Of a stretch of DNA of 64,000 nt, positions 37,950 through 47,657 are shown piece after piece. The stretch covers positions 19,408,119-19,472,118 of the forward strand of contig NC_079214.1 in NCBI RefSeq assembly GCF_029633865.1, in the 5' to 3' direction. The notes under the pieces are model-generated. The model was not told the DNA's origin. It worked only from the letters and a program-made list of their open reading frames with translations, and made no database searches. Position 1 is the stretch's first letter. Every line of letters begins with the position of its first letter. A program made the position numbers and the translations under genes. Source of the stretch: Lampris incognitus (lineage: Eukaryota > Chordata > Actinopteri > Lampriformes > Lampridae).

Positions 37950-39040
37950 TTTTAACAGTGTTGCGCTGCTAGAGATAGAGGTTGACATGTTGAGAAGAGA
38001 GAATGAAAAATTGAAAAGAGAATTGGAGAAACAAAAACAGACCTTTTCCTTCAGCCAAATATCTTCCAATCGTGTCAAAGTAAAATATTTCACTGGCTTA
38101 CCAGATGTTGCTACCGTCCTGGTTTTGGAAGCACTCTTATCTAAGTTTGAGCTACAATATCATTCGAATTGGAAAGTCCAGTCTATGCCACTAGTCGATC
38201 AGTTGCTACTGACTTTGATGAAGCTCAAACTTAATTCTGGTCATGAAGACCTTGCAACCAGGTTTAATTGCAGTACAGCCACAGTTACCAACATTTTTAT
38301 CACCATTGTCAGTGCCCTGTATGACATTTTATATGTTGGTATGCTTGAGAACAACATCCCCTCCATAGAGAAGAACCGGGCATCGTTGCCAGAGTGTTTC
38401 CGTCCATTTCCTAACTGTAGGATTGTGCTCGATTGCACAGAGTTAGCAGTCTCCAGGACAGAGAGGCTTGACAAACAGAATCATTTATGGAGCCAGTACA
38501 AAAAACGGACCACACAACACACAAAGCCTTAATAGGTGTGGCTCCTAATGGAGTGATAACATTTGTCAGTGACTATTATGGTGGAAGTGCCTCAGACAAG
38601 GCTATTACATTAGATTCTGGAGTTCTCAATCATCTATGCCCAGGAGACATGGTGATGGCAGATAAAGGCTTCACAATCCGGGACATCTTGCCAGAAGGGG
38701 TTTCACTCAACATCCCATCTTTCCTTGTTAATGGACAGTTCACACAAGAAGAAGTTAAGAAAAACAAACTCATATCCAGTGCTAGGATCCATGTGGAGCG
38801 CTGCATTCAGAGGTTGAAATTGTTCAACATTTTGGACAATATCCCATATCAGTTCACTAAAAACATAAACAAAATACTGAAAGTGTGCGTGTGTCTTACC
38901 AACCTACAAACACCAATTCTTCGGGAAATAGCATGAAATGACTTGAATAAATGTAAGCAGAATCAGATTCATGTATTTATACTTTTAATAAAGTAATACT
39001 GAATTAAGAACACTGCTTGATTTTTTTAATCAAAACACAT

Positions 39041-39152
39041 TTGTAACAAAATGCATAGTGCAAAAACTAATGTCACTGTAAAAAGTATAAAGTGCAAAAC
39101 ATCAACATTGGTAACAAAATGCATAGTGCAAAAACTACTGTCAACGTAAAGA
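39041..39152. repeat. short direct duplication, ~68 bp period
   Basis: GTAACAAAATGCATAGTGCA with AAAAACTA and GTCA following occurs twice (39051 and 39111), 3' of the transposase gene. Confidence 0.8.
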
Positions 39153-39178
39153 AGAGGATCACCATATGATGAATACAA

Positions 39179-39210
39179 CATTTAAATATGCAAATTTGCA
39201 TATTTAAATG
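39179..39210. other. 32 bp perfect palindrome containing paired octamers
   Basis: The sequence equals its own reverse complement over 32 bp, with ATGCAAATTTGCAT at its centre. This contains the POU/Oct octamer ATGCAAAT in both orientations. It may be chance or part of the transposon's internal structure. Confidence 0.8.
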
Positions 39211-39339
39211 ATAATGATGTACCGTGCATGTTCACATCATGTATACTTTACATTACTTAACCACTTATCCAACCCATATGGTTGGACAGAGTCCTTCAGG
39301 GCTCTAACTAAGTGTCTTGTGTTTTATGTTATTATGTTA

Positions 39340-39490
39340 TGCTCTCCTCGAACCATCACCTTAACGTGGTGGAGAGGTTTGAGTGACCCCATGAATCCCG
39401 AGAGCTATGTTGTCTGTAGCCTTGCGCTACTGTAGGGTCACACATGGCAAACTGGTCTAGGAGGGAACAGACTAAGAATGGTTCAAGAGC
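39340..39490 (+). repeat. Rex3-like LINE 5' fragment
   Basis: GCTCTCCTCGAACCATCACC, TTAACGTGGTGGAGAGGTTT and ACTGGTCTAGGAGGGAACAG resemble the 5' leader of teleost Rex3 (RTE clade) LINEs. Only the leader is present, inside the THAP transposon. Confidence 0.65.
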
Positions 39491-40109
39491 TGTGAGGAGT
39501 TGTGCCCCACAGTCCTTAAATACGCACAAAGGTTTAAATTTGATTAATTTGATTAATTAAATTTAATTAAAACCCTTGGCAAACTCGTCTGAGGATGACT
39601 AAATGAATGCTGGGGTTCATGTGGTTAAGACCATTCTTCTAATATTACATGTTTCCAAACATTTTGGACAAAATAGAACATTTTACATCAAGGTGCCCAG
39701 AGATTTCCTGGTGCCCAGCTGACCTGTATCCAACGTGGCCTATAACGTTAATAAGAAACAGATCGTAGCACACATGGTAGCCCTAATATGGCTGTGATCT
39801 TACATGTAAGTCTATATTTCATTAATTCCTAATATGTATTTTAAATTCATTAAACCTTTACAGCGTTACAGTATGTACGATCATAGCCATTCTGGAGCTA
39901 GACACATGAAAAGCTAGCCTTGGATCCAAGAACGTCAGAGTTATTTTAACAAGTCAAACGTCGGAAAACAATTATCTACCGACAAAATAAAGCACTGGCA
40001 GTCTTTATCCAAGGCTTATGAATCGCCAGTAAACGTGGGATTTAACATCAGAAGCCAGAATACCCAACATTACCAAGCTAACGCTAGCTAACCCTGTTAG
40101 CTCACTCAC

Positions 40110-40286
40110 CTCAACCTGATAAACTTTCTGTTTCATGGAAGCCTGTACCTTGCCTTTTATAATGCCCCCTGAAACATTTACGTTCACAACTCTATCTGAA
40201 TTGAAAGCATTGAGACCCTTTTTCACCCTGAGAGGTTCGTCTTTAAAAAAAGACGTTAATGTAAATATATTTACGGGTTCAGACAT
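40110..40286 (-). pseudogene. first exon of the transposon's second gene (SWIM/nuclease-type)
   Basis: On the minus strand an ATG at 40286 opens 59 codons to a consensus donor (GAG then GTGAGT) at 40109-40108. The peptide starts MSEPVNIFTLTSFF and has a GLNAFNSDRVVNVNV segment. This resembles the N-terminus of fish SWIM zinc-finger proteins linked to YqaJ-type nucleases, which accompany the transposase in IS4EU/ISL2EU elements. I see no later exon, neither the SWIM Cys/His residues nor the nuclease motifs, between 38940 and 40110. The rest was probably lost. The ORF upstream of this ATG is not likely to be translated. The family assignment is an inference from a short peptide. Confidence 0.5.
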
Positions 40287-40431
40287 ATTGTTTTGAGTGG
40301 AAAATAATGCAGTGAGATTCCCCAAGGCACCGGAAGTATAACCCCGCCCACACGTGGCGTCGCGTCGTGACGTCGTGCTTAAGAGCCGAATAGCAAAGCA
40401 ATGCTGTGACATCACTCTGACACTGCCTCAT

Positions 40432-41817
40432 TTAAGAAATTAGCTTTCTGTGGACATGTGACTGTTAATCCCTGTCCTCAACTCCCTAATGTCAACAAAT
40501 TCTCCACATTGAAGGACCTCATGCAGGCAACAACACAATCCCTACATGGGATGGCAGATCTACACTCTAGCTCACCTAGTGAAGCAGCTGACTACATCAA
40601 AGCATAGAACCTTCTTCTAAAGCAGGCGTAGTTGGAGTCATTCCCAGATGAGGTCAAGGCGCTCATGTCTGATCGATCCCTACCAACCAACAGTCATTTG
40701 GGCTCCTTATCTCCTGCGTACCAGAGGGAGACAGGACTCCTTAGAGTTTGAGGGAGACTGCGAGGAGCTGAGCAGCTAGTCAGATTCTATCCACCCAATC
40801 ATTCTAGATCCCAAACATCCTCTGACTAAGCTAATCATCCAGGACCTCGATGAGACCCTCCTTCATCCTGGACCAGAGAGAGCGCTAGCTGAACTGCATC
40901 ACCAGTTTTGGATCCTGTGGGGGAGGGAAGCAATAAAGCGGTATCAGAGCACCTGCATGTAGTGCCAAGCGTGGCGCACCAATCCTTCTGTGTCTAAGAT
41001 GGCGGATTTACCACCAGCTTGTCTGCACCTGTATAAGCCACCCCTTTACTCGACCGGTGTGGATTGTTTTGGACCCTTTACCATGAAGATAGGACGTCGA
41101 ATGGAGAAGCTATGGGGGATAATTTATAAATGCATGACGACTCGATCTGTGCACCTAGACCTCCTAGCAAGCCTCGCCGCCGCCGCCTTTTTTTTGTCTC
41201 TGTGACGCTTCATTGCCAGAAGAGGCAAACCCTTTGAGCTCCTCTGCGACAACGGGACAAACTTAATTGGAGGAGCCCAAGAGCTATGTGAGGCCTTCCA
41301 GGCCATGGTTCCTTGCCTGAAAGAACAGTTGGCAGAACAGCAGATCAAGTTTTGTTTCAATCCACCGAGTGCTCCCCACTTCAGAGGTGTGTAGAGAAGT
41401 GAAGTCTGCGAAGACTGCTCTCAAGGTCATACTTAAGGAGCAGACGGTGACTGAAACTGTGCTCCTCACTGTCCTTATGGACATGGAAGGCATCCTGAAT
41501 GCTAAGCCCCTCGGCTACATCTCTTCAGATATAGCAGATCCAGATCTCATCACACCTAGCATCCTACTGATGGGATGCCATAATGCATCATTCCCTCAGG
41601 TCATTTATGACTCCAGTAATATTCTAGGAAATCGCTGATGGAGGCATAGCCAAGTCCTCGTTGATCATTTCTGGTCCAGGTTTGTGAGCCACTACCTGCC
41701 AAGTTTGCAGGACAGACAGAAGTGTTGGACAGATGGGAAATACCTCAATGCGAACCAAGTGGTTAAAAAAAACAACATGGAGCCACCACCCTGTGGAACC
41801 ACTGTGGAACCACTACC
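40432..41817 (+). pseudogene. BEL/Pao pol remnant: integrase and C-terminus
   Basis: The frame picked up at the transposon junction continues with stops through the region before the integrase (40440-40800), the zinc-binding part (ALAELHHQFWI near 40880 and CxxCQAW-like residues near 40962), and the core. FSTGVDCFGPF-like sequence near 41045 holds the first catalytic Asp, and LLCDNGTNLIGGA near 41240 the second. The end at 41690-41800 has WTDGKYLNANQVV, typical of BEL C-termini. It stops where Rex3 sequence begins near 41818. No 3' LTR is recognisable, so the element is truncated or was broken by the Rex3 insertion. Confidence 0.85.
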
Positions 41818-42212
41818 AGTGGGGATGAGCATTGGGGTAGGGTGCAATGCAGGCCGGACGGCAGGCAAAGGCGGGGACCGGGGTGTGCCAACTTCCAGCA
41901 TTGCAGACTGGTCCTCGGGACGTGGAATGTCACCTCTCTGGCGGGGAAGGAGCCTGAGCTGGTGTGGGAGGTGGAGCGGTATCAACTAGATGTAGCATGG
42001 GCTCTGGTACCAAATTCCTGGAGAGGGGCTGGACTCTTTACTTTTCTGGAGTTGGCCAAGGTGATAGGCGCCGGGAGGGTGTGGGGATACTCACAAGTCC
42101 CCGGTTGAACACCGCCATGTTGGAGTTCTCCCTAGGGAATGAGAGGGTCACCTCTATACAACTGCGAGTTGCTGGGGGGAAGGTTCGCACTGTTGTGTGT
42201 GCTTATGCACCG
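41818..42212 (+). pseudogene. Rex3-like LINE, endonuclease fragment
   Basis: GGATGAGCATTGGGGTAGGG begins the stretch. The coding blocks LGTWNVTSL near 41910, PELVWEVERYQLD near 41955, and SLGNERVTSIQLRVAGGKVR near 42130 match an RTE/Rex3 apurinic-type endonuclease N-terminus. The sequence breaks at 42212 with the 201 bp LTR of a gypsy element and resumes at 47172 in the expected frame for about 30 bp. A frame break near 42105 and the lack of any reverse transcriptase make it a pseudogene. Confidence 0.8.
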
Positions 42213-42413
42213 TGTTAAAGTGTGTTGTTTCTTTCTACTAATGAGACTTTACAACTCGTTTCAACCCCACTGGGCTATAAACTTTAATAATAACTTCGGC
42301 ATGTAAGGTTATGCATCATGCTCGGTCCGTTATTCCAGGTGCAACAACATAAACGACCCCTGTGTAAACAAGGAACTAAACAATGGTTCCTAACAATAGT
42401 TCCTATTGTTACA
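42213..42413 (-). repeat. 3' LTR of gypsy-1
   Basis: 201 bp. Compared with the other LTR I see two T/C differences (near 42232 and 42302). Confidence 0.95.
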
Positions 42414-42795
42414 TCCTTTCTCTTTTCAGAGTTTCTTCTTTTTTTAGAACCTTTAATACATTTTTTTAATTGTCTATTGCTGTAAACAATAAAATACAAA
42501 CAAAACTCTTTGCTACTAACAGTGTACGAATATCAACATTCAAAATGTTTTTCATATTAACAATGACATATATTTATCAGTTACTTATAGCTCCTAATGA
42601 AAATGAACGACTGTGTATCAAAGTGCTATGGCTTTTCTTCACAGTTTAACATAACCAATGTTTAAATGAATACCTCAACTTGCAGATAACCAGGTGAACA
42701 AGAACACATGTACACAACATTTGTGATTCACTTTTTTTTCCTTTTTTTTTATTCATGCCCCCCCCCCCCAAAGTCCATTAGTGCTACAGATCCAT

Positions 42796-44820
42796 TCATC
42801 TGTGTGAGGTCACAAAGTCTTTGTATTGCTGCGGCTGCACAACAGAGCGGCCTGATCTGGTGGTAACAGGGTTGGCCCTGTCACCAGTGTCCTTGGTTTT
42901 GTTTCCTGCTAAGACACTGCGAGAAGGAACACTCTCTGAATGTCCGGGTTCAACACTCTCTGGCTGACTGGGGCTGCTGATCTCCATGTCCATAGTGTCA
43001 GTGAAGATTGCCCCTGGTGCATGCCTGAGGTGTCCGCGATTTCTCCTGATGACACCACCCGTGTGCAGCTGGACCTCATAGGATCTCCTATCGACTGGCC
43101 TCAGCACCTTGCCCACTCTCCAGCCAGTGTGGGGTGCGAGAGGCTGAACTCTCACACATTCACCTGGGGCAAGCGTGTCCAAGTCTTTAGCCGACCTGTC
43201 GTAGTATGCCCTCTGCCGTTGTTGGTTATTTTGTAAATCCTCTTTCACCTGCACAACTTTCGGCTGTAACAGGCTTGCCTTGGTTGGCAGTAGTGTTTTG
43301 GTACGGCGACTGAGCAGCCGCTGTGCTGGTGTGGTATCAGTACCCTGTGATGGTGTGTTGCGGTGGTCCAGAAGGGCGAGATAAGGATCCTGTCCAGCAG
43401 CCTTGGCTTTGAGCAAGAGTCTTTTTGCTGTCTTAACGGCTGACTCAGCTTTGCCGTTGCTTTGCGGGTAACCTGGTGATGAGGTTTTATGTTGAAATCC
43501 CCACAGTCGACTGAACTTCTGGAATTCTTGTGACGAATACTGTGGGCCATTGTCCGAGATTACAATATCTGGGATACCTTGGCGGGCAAAATGAGCTTTC
43601 AGCTTCTGTATCACTGTGGTTGACTTGGTATCTGCCAGGTAATCTATTTCCCAAAAATTTGAGAAAAAATCAACAATTATGAGGTAGTCTTTGTTTTCAA
43701 ACATGAACAGATCCGTGCCCACCTTTGCCCACGGCCTGCTTGGCACATCATGTGACATTAGTGTTTCTTTTTGTTGCTTAATGTCCATTGATCTGCAGAT
43801 GTCACACTTTGCTATATATGATTTTATTTGGTCGTTCATGCCCTGCCAATAGACACACTCCCTAGCCCTCTGTAGGCATCCTTCCACACCCAGATGTGAT
43901 GCGTGTAGGCGGCAAGTGATGTCTTTCCTCAATGCATCAGGAATGACAGCGCGCTCACTCCTGAACACTATTCCATCTTGGTGGCTTAACTCCTCTTGGA
44001 ATGAGAAGTAGGGCTTGATTTCCCTTGGTGTTTTTGACTTATCGTCAGGCCATCCTTGCTGCATCATTTTGATGAGAAGCTGCAGTGTTTCATCCTCTTT
44101 TGTGGCAGATCGTATATCATGTAGCCTGTCTGCTGCGATAGGTAAGTGTTGTGCCATGTTGACAGTCTCTAGTTCTGCATCCGGTGCACTCTCAGGAAGA
44201 TAAGCTCTGCTCAGAGTGTCTGCTAGCAGCATGTCTCTACCTGGCACATATACTACATCTAGATCATACTTTTGTATGCGCAGCATAATTCCCTGCAGCC
44301 TTTTGGGTGCACTTAGTAGAGGTTTTCTCACTATTGTTTCCAACGGCTTGTGATCACTTTGCACTGTCACTTTTCAGCCGTATGTGTACTGGTGAAATCT
44401 TTCCATGCTAAAAACCATTGCTAAGAACTTTTCTATTTGTGCATACCCACGCTCTGTTTGAGTGAGTGCTCTGCTTGCAAATGCTATTGGCTTACCCATC
44501 TGCATGAGCGCTGCGCCTAAGCCTGTGTCTGAAGCGTCACACTGCACTGTGAGTTCCTCAACTGGGTTGTAATATTTCAGTACTGGGACCTTTGCTATAG
44601 TCTCTTTCAATTTGAGGAAAGCCTCCTCGTGCTGTGCTGTCCAGTTCCACTCCCTGTTTTTGTGTGTCAAATCTCTCAACACTATGCACTGGTCTGAGAG
44701 GTGGGGACAAAACTTGGCTAGATAATTTACCATACCTAGCAGCCTTTGCACTCCTTTCACATCAGTCGGTGCCGGCATCTTCAACGGCAAGCACTTTCTC
44801 TGGATCCGCCCTGAGTCCAT
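42796..44820 (-). pseudogene. gypsy-1 RNase H and integrase
   Basis: One minus-strand frame from 44820 to 42796 is broken only by a TGA at 44374-44376. Before the stop is an RNase H with VQCDASDTGLGAAL near 44540 and SRALTQTERGYAQIEKFLA near 44450. After it come the end of RNase H (TVQSDHKPLE) and the integrase. The integrase has a zinc-binding HASHLGVEGC... CDICRS region near 43900-43780, core aspartates in VGTDLFMF near 43715 and VISDNGPQYSS near 43555, and a glutamate in NGKAESAVKTAKR near 43450. A GPY/F-like C-terminal module lies near 43130. A single-base loss near 44790 separates this frame from the reverse transcriptase frame. Confidence 0.9.
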
Positions 44821-46186
44821 CAGCCGTCAGGCGGTGTCCAATGTATGTGGTCTCCTTTTGTCTCAGCTTGAATTTGTCTTTGTTCAGCTTGATGTTCTTT
44901 TGTCTGCATCTTTCAAGAAACAGTCTCAGTTTTCCATCATGGTAACGCTCAGCTTCCTCCTGTGTTTCCCCTTGGCCTGTGATCAGTACATCGTCAGCTA
45001 TAATGTACAAGCCCGGTACACCGTCCAGCGCTTGTGTGAGCTTTCTCTGAAAGATTTCTGGGGCCGGACTTATCCCCATTGGCTTCCTCAGCCACCTGTA
45101 ACGTCCGAATGGAGTGGCAAATGTTGTTAAATAGCTGGACCCCTCCTCCAGCTGCACGTGCCAGAATCCACTCTTTACATCACACACTGTGAACACTTTT
45201 GCTTTTGACAAGTCCGGTAAAATGTCCTCAATGGTTGGCAGTGGGAAGTGACTGCGCTTTAGAGCTTTGTTCAAAGGCTTGGGATCGATACACACTCTTG
45301 GTTTCCCACTTGGTTTCTGTACCACCACCATTGCACTGATCCAATCTGTACTGCATTCCACAGGTGTTATGATCCCTCTTTGCTGTAGGTCCTGTAGCTC
45401 GTCCTTCAGTGGTTTCATCATGGCGACTGGGACCCGCCTCTTTGCCAGCTGTACTGGTTTCACTGTGCTGTCCACCTCTATTTTGTATTTTCCCTCGAGG
45501 CAGCCATCGCCAATGAACACATCAGCATACTCATCTTTAATTTGTCCCATTATCCACTGTCCTGTTGTTGTTTCTGTTGTGACAATACTGTCTATTGTCA
45601 TGATGTTTTCATATTGCACTTTTATCAATTTCATGGCCTCACTGGCTCTCCTACCCAGCAGAGGCACTGTACCAGCTGCATTCACCACCTGGAACTCTAA
45701 GCGATATAGCTTGTTGTTTCTCTGGTTTCTTATTTTCACTTTACATTTTCCCAGTGGTTTTAATTTGGTTTTATTGTACATTACTAGTACACTCTTCGTG
45801 TGTTCTAATTTGGCATCTGGATTCAGCAGGTTAATTGGGATGATATTGCAACTGGCACCACAGTCTATTTGGAATTTGATCATGTCCTTGCCTAGAAGCA
45901 TGCCAGCATAGAGAAGCTGAGTTTTCTTCATTTTCTCAGTTTCTTTTACATCCTCTACAGTCTCTGTATGCACATCTTTCCCTGTGTCAGTCTCTACTGC
46001 ATCCACAGTTTTTTTCTCAGTTTCAGTGACACAGGTGATAATATCTTCATATTCATCACTCTCAGATTCAGTATTTATTTTACTCACATATATTTCTTTT
46101 TCCTTAGTTCCGGTTTTACTCTGCATTTTGCTGCAAAGTGGTTCTCTCTTCCACACTTTGTGCACTTCTTCCCAAACGCTGGGCAC
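44762..46186 (-). pseudogene. gypsy-1 protease and reverse transcriptase
   Basis: Open frame of 474 codons. A retropepsin site IDCGASCNIIP lies near 45870 (DCGA in place of the usual DTGA). Reverse transcriptase has VCIDPKPLNKALK near 45290, FTVCDVKSGFWHVQLE near 45190, a PFGRYRWLRKPMGISPAPE-like block near 45090, and the catalytic IADD box near 44995 (YIIADDVLI). The frame overlaps the end of gag by about 100 bp, as expected for gag-pol expression by frameshift. It stops early near 44762 because of a 1 bp loss. Confidence 0.9.
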
Positions 46187-46945
46187 TTTTGTTTACTTTT
46201 CTCATGCGTTTTTCCACAATATCTGCACTCCACAGTGTTGCTCGTCTGTTTCCGATACTGTGCTCCTTGCACTGCATGTACCTCTTCCACCATCAATCCC
46301 GAGATGGTTTTCACATTGTCCTTTGAGAGCTCAGCGGCTCTGCACAGCTGCAAACATGTGTCCAGTGTCAAGTTTTTCTCTCGGAGCAGTCTTTCTCTTA
46401 CGATTGTGTTGTTACCTCCACACACAATCTGATCCCGAATGAGTGAGTCTCTCACTGTCCCAAAGTTGTATGTTCTTGCCAACACTCTCAGTTCCATGAC
46501 ATAATGGTCTATATTTTCACTGGTGCCCTGGTTTCTTGTAAAAAAAACGATAACGTTCCACAGTCTCGTTAACGCTGGGGTCGCAGTGATCATCAAACTT
46601 CTTGATAACGTCATCTAACTTCCATGCATCTTTCGGTGTGTCACCCAGTAACGTGTCCATAGGTTCCCTGCCGCTCTCCCCGACAAGATAGCTGAACAGT
46701 TTCACCCTCTGTTTGTCATCGGCGTCAGCCATGGCTAAATCCACATACAGAGCAAACTCGTCCCTCCAGGCCTTCCATGTCTTCGAAAGGTTGCTTGAGT
46801 CCAGACATAACGTTTGCGGTGGTTTTAGCCCATCCATGTCACACGGCAGTCTCACGCTAGCAGCTAATGCTAACATATACTGAACGTTGCTTAGCAACAC
46901 TAACCGCTCTCCCGCTCCTAGAAACTTTTCCGCACCAAACTTCAA
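46084..46945 (-). pseudogene. gypsy-1 gag, frameshifted
   Basis: The N-terminal part (46945-46517) has a capsid-like region with WKAWRDEFALYVDL. The C-terminal part (46614-46084) has ELRVLARTYNFG and two Cys/His knuckles near 46215 and 46155 (CRYCGKTHEKSKQKC and CTKCGRENHFAAKC). They are out of frame with each other at an A-run (46541-46548, T-run on the coding strand), where one extra base explains the shift. Confidence 0.88.
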
Positions 46946-46970
46946 ACCGAGTCGTCCGCCGCTGCCACCA

Positions 46971-47171
46971 TGTTAAAGTGTGTTGTTTCCTTCTACTAAT
47001 GAGACTTTACAACTCGTTTCAACCCCACTGGGCTATAAACTTTAATAATAACTTCGGCACGTAAGGTTATGCATCATGCTCGGTCCGTTATTCCAGGTGC
47101 AACAACATAAACGACCCCTGTGTAAACAAGGAACTAAACAATGGTTCCTAACAATAGTTCCTATTGTTACA
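46971..47171 (-). repeat. 5' LTR of gypsy-1
   Basis: 201 bp partner of 42213-42413. Reads TGTAACAATAGG... on the minus strand. Confidence 0.95.
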
Positions 47172-47202
47172 CACCGAATAGCAGTTTGGAGTATCCGGCC
47201 TG
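47172..47202 (+). pseudogene. Rex3 endonuclease fragment, continuation
   Basis: After the duplicated CACCG, AATAGCAGTTTGGAGTATCC continues the Rex3 endonuclease coding sequence that broke off at 42212. Confidence 0.75.
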
Positions 47203-47229
47203 GTCCTAATAAAAACAAAAATTACAAAT

Positions 47230-47522
47230 CCAGATGCCCCAGTGTAGTGACGGGGACATTTGGATGTAGGAGATGCTGTCCTTCAGATGAGACGTTAAAC
47301 TGAGGTCCTGACTCACTGTGGTCATTAAAGATCCAGTGGCACCTATGTAACACCTATATTGTGTCCTGGCAAAATTCCCACCCTGGCTCTCTGCATCTGG
47401 CCACTTAATCATCCCCCCATGTAATTGGCTCAATAATTCCTCCCTCTCCACCTCAAGCGGATGTGTGGTGAGCGTTCTGGTGCAAAATGGCTGCTGTGCA
47501 TCACCCGGGTGGGTGTCACACA
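47230..47522 (+). mobile_element. V-SINE/L2-tailed SINE-like element, 5' part
   Basis: GATGAGACGTTAAACTGAGG, TGGTCATTAAAGATCC, CATGTAATTGGCTCAATAAT and CAAAATGGCTGCTGTGCATC form a body widespread in fish genomes. It breaks near 47522 and its 3' end resumes at 49127. The family name is from memory and uncertain. Confidence 0.7.
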
Positions 47523-47657
47523 TGTAGGTCAACTGTCCCAAGGTGTGAATGTGTGTGTCGGCCCTGTGATGGTCTGGCGGCCTGTCCAGGGTGACTCCCT
47601 GCTTTCTGCCCAGTGACTGCTGGGATAGGCTCCAGTATCCCTGCGACCCTGAGTAAG
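47523..47657 (+). repeat. family 3 SINE tail, inserted, 5' part
   Basis: ATGTAGGTCAACTGTCC, GCCCTGTGATGGTCTGGCGG and CTGGGATAGGCTCCAGTATC match the 3' half of family 3. It is cut at 47657 and continues at 49095-49126 (AACAGTTTGGATAATGAATG). Confidence 0.8.

Larger units (their letters stand above)
36132..38936 (+). pseudogene. THAP-domain DDE transposase, frameshifted
   Basis: Exon 1 is 36132-36253 (ATG, donor GTAAGT). Exon 2 starts at 37506 after a T-run and TACAG acceptor. Joining them completes a C2CH THAP zinc finger: CCVPLC at residues 4-9, FYRFP near 27, and CSRVCSWHFPNG after the junction. A linker with seven 11-residue repeats (PSTSDNPTADT type, 37720-37949) follows, then a Lys/Glu-rich coiled coil (about 37965-38045). 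The DDE_4-type catalytic domain follows: VLDCTELAVSR near 38430 (first D), SGSDK-like GGSASDKAIT near 38590, MVMADKGF near 38650 (second D) and RIHVERCIQRLK near 38790 (E). A 1 bp loss near 38500-38520, in or after an A-run, shifts the frame between WSQYKK and KALIGVAPNG. Two AATAAA signals follow at 38945-38993. In this family the enzyme cuts and pastes its own element; this copy is not functional as it stands. Confidence 0.88.
35793..40429 (+). mobile_element. THAP-domain DNA transposon (IS4EU/ISL2EU-like), 4637 bp
   Basis: The ends GAGGCAGCGTC (35793) and GACACTGCCTC (ending 40429) are inverted repeats of 11 bp with one mismatch. AT flanks both sides (35791-35792 and 40430-40431). Removing the element and one AT leaves the BEL pol reading frame continuous across the junction, which strongly supports these borders. 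Inside are a two-exon THAP/DDE transposase on the plus strand and one exon of a second gene on the minus strand. The two-gene layout, THAP domain and 2 bp duplication fit the IS4EU/ISL2EU group; a Harbinger-related element is the alternative. A fold-back element, a Rex3 scrap and a coding minisatellite lie inside. Confidence 0.85.
42213..47171 (-). mobile_element. Ty3/gypsy LTR retrotransposon, minus strand (4959 bp)
   Basis: Two direct LTRs of 201 bp (42213-42413 and 46971-47171) start TGT and end ACA, and differ at two positions that I can see. A 5 bp target duplication CACCG lies at 42208-42212 and 47172-47176. Read on the minus strand the order is gag, protease, reverse transcriptase, RNase H, integrase, which is the Ty3/gypsy order. 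A purine-rich tract (AAAAGAGAAAGGA on the minus strand, 42414-42426) precedes the 3' LTR, and TGGTGGCAGCGGCGG next to the 5' LTR (46956-46970) is the primer-binding-site position. The coding region carries at least two single-base frame errors and one stop, so this copy is probably defective despite its recent arrival. Confidence 0.95.

Noticed and set aside
37500-38093. 197-codon minus-strand frame opposite the transposase
   Set aside because: It mirrors the 33 bp repeat and the transposase coding exon; shadow frame.
40287-40415. Upstream extension of the minus-strand frame to 40415
   Set aside because: The ATG at 40286 begins the family-like peptide; the upstream part is GC-rich terminal sequence of the transposon.
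44634-46442. Plus-strand open frames of 100-214 codons opposite gypsy-1 pol and gag
   Set aside because: Antisense shadows of the gypsy-1 coding frames; hydrophobic runs arise from antisense codons.
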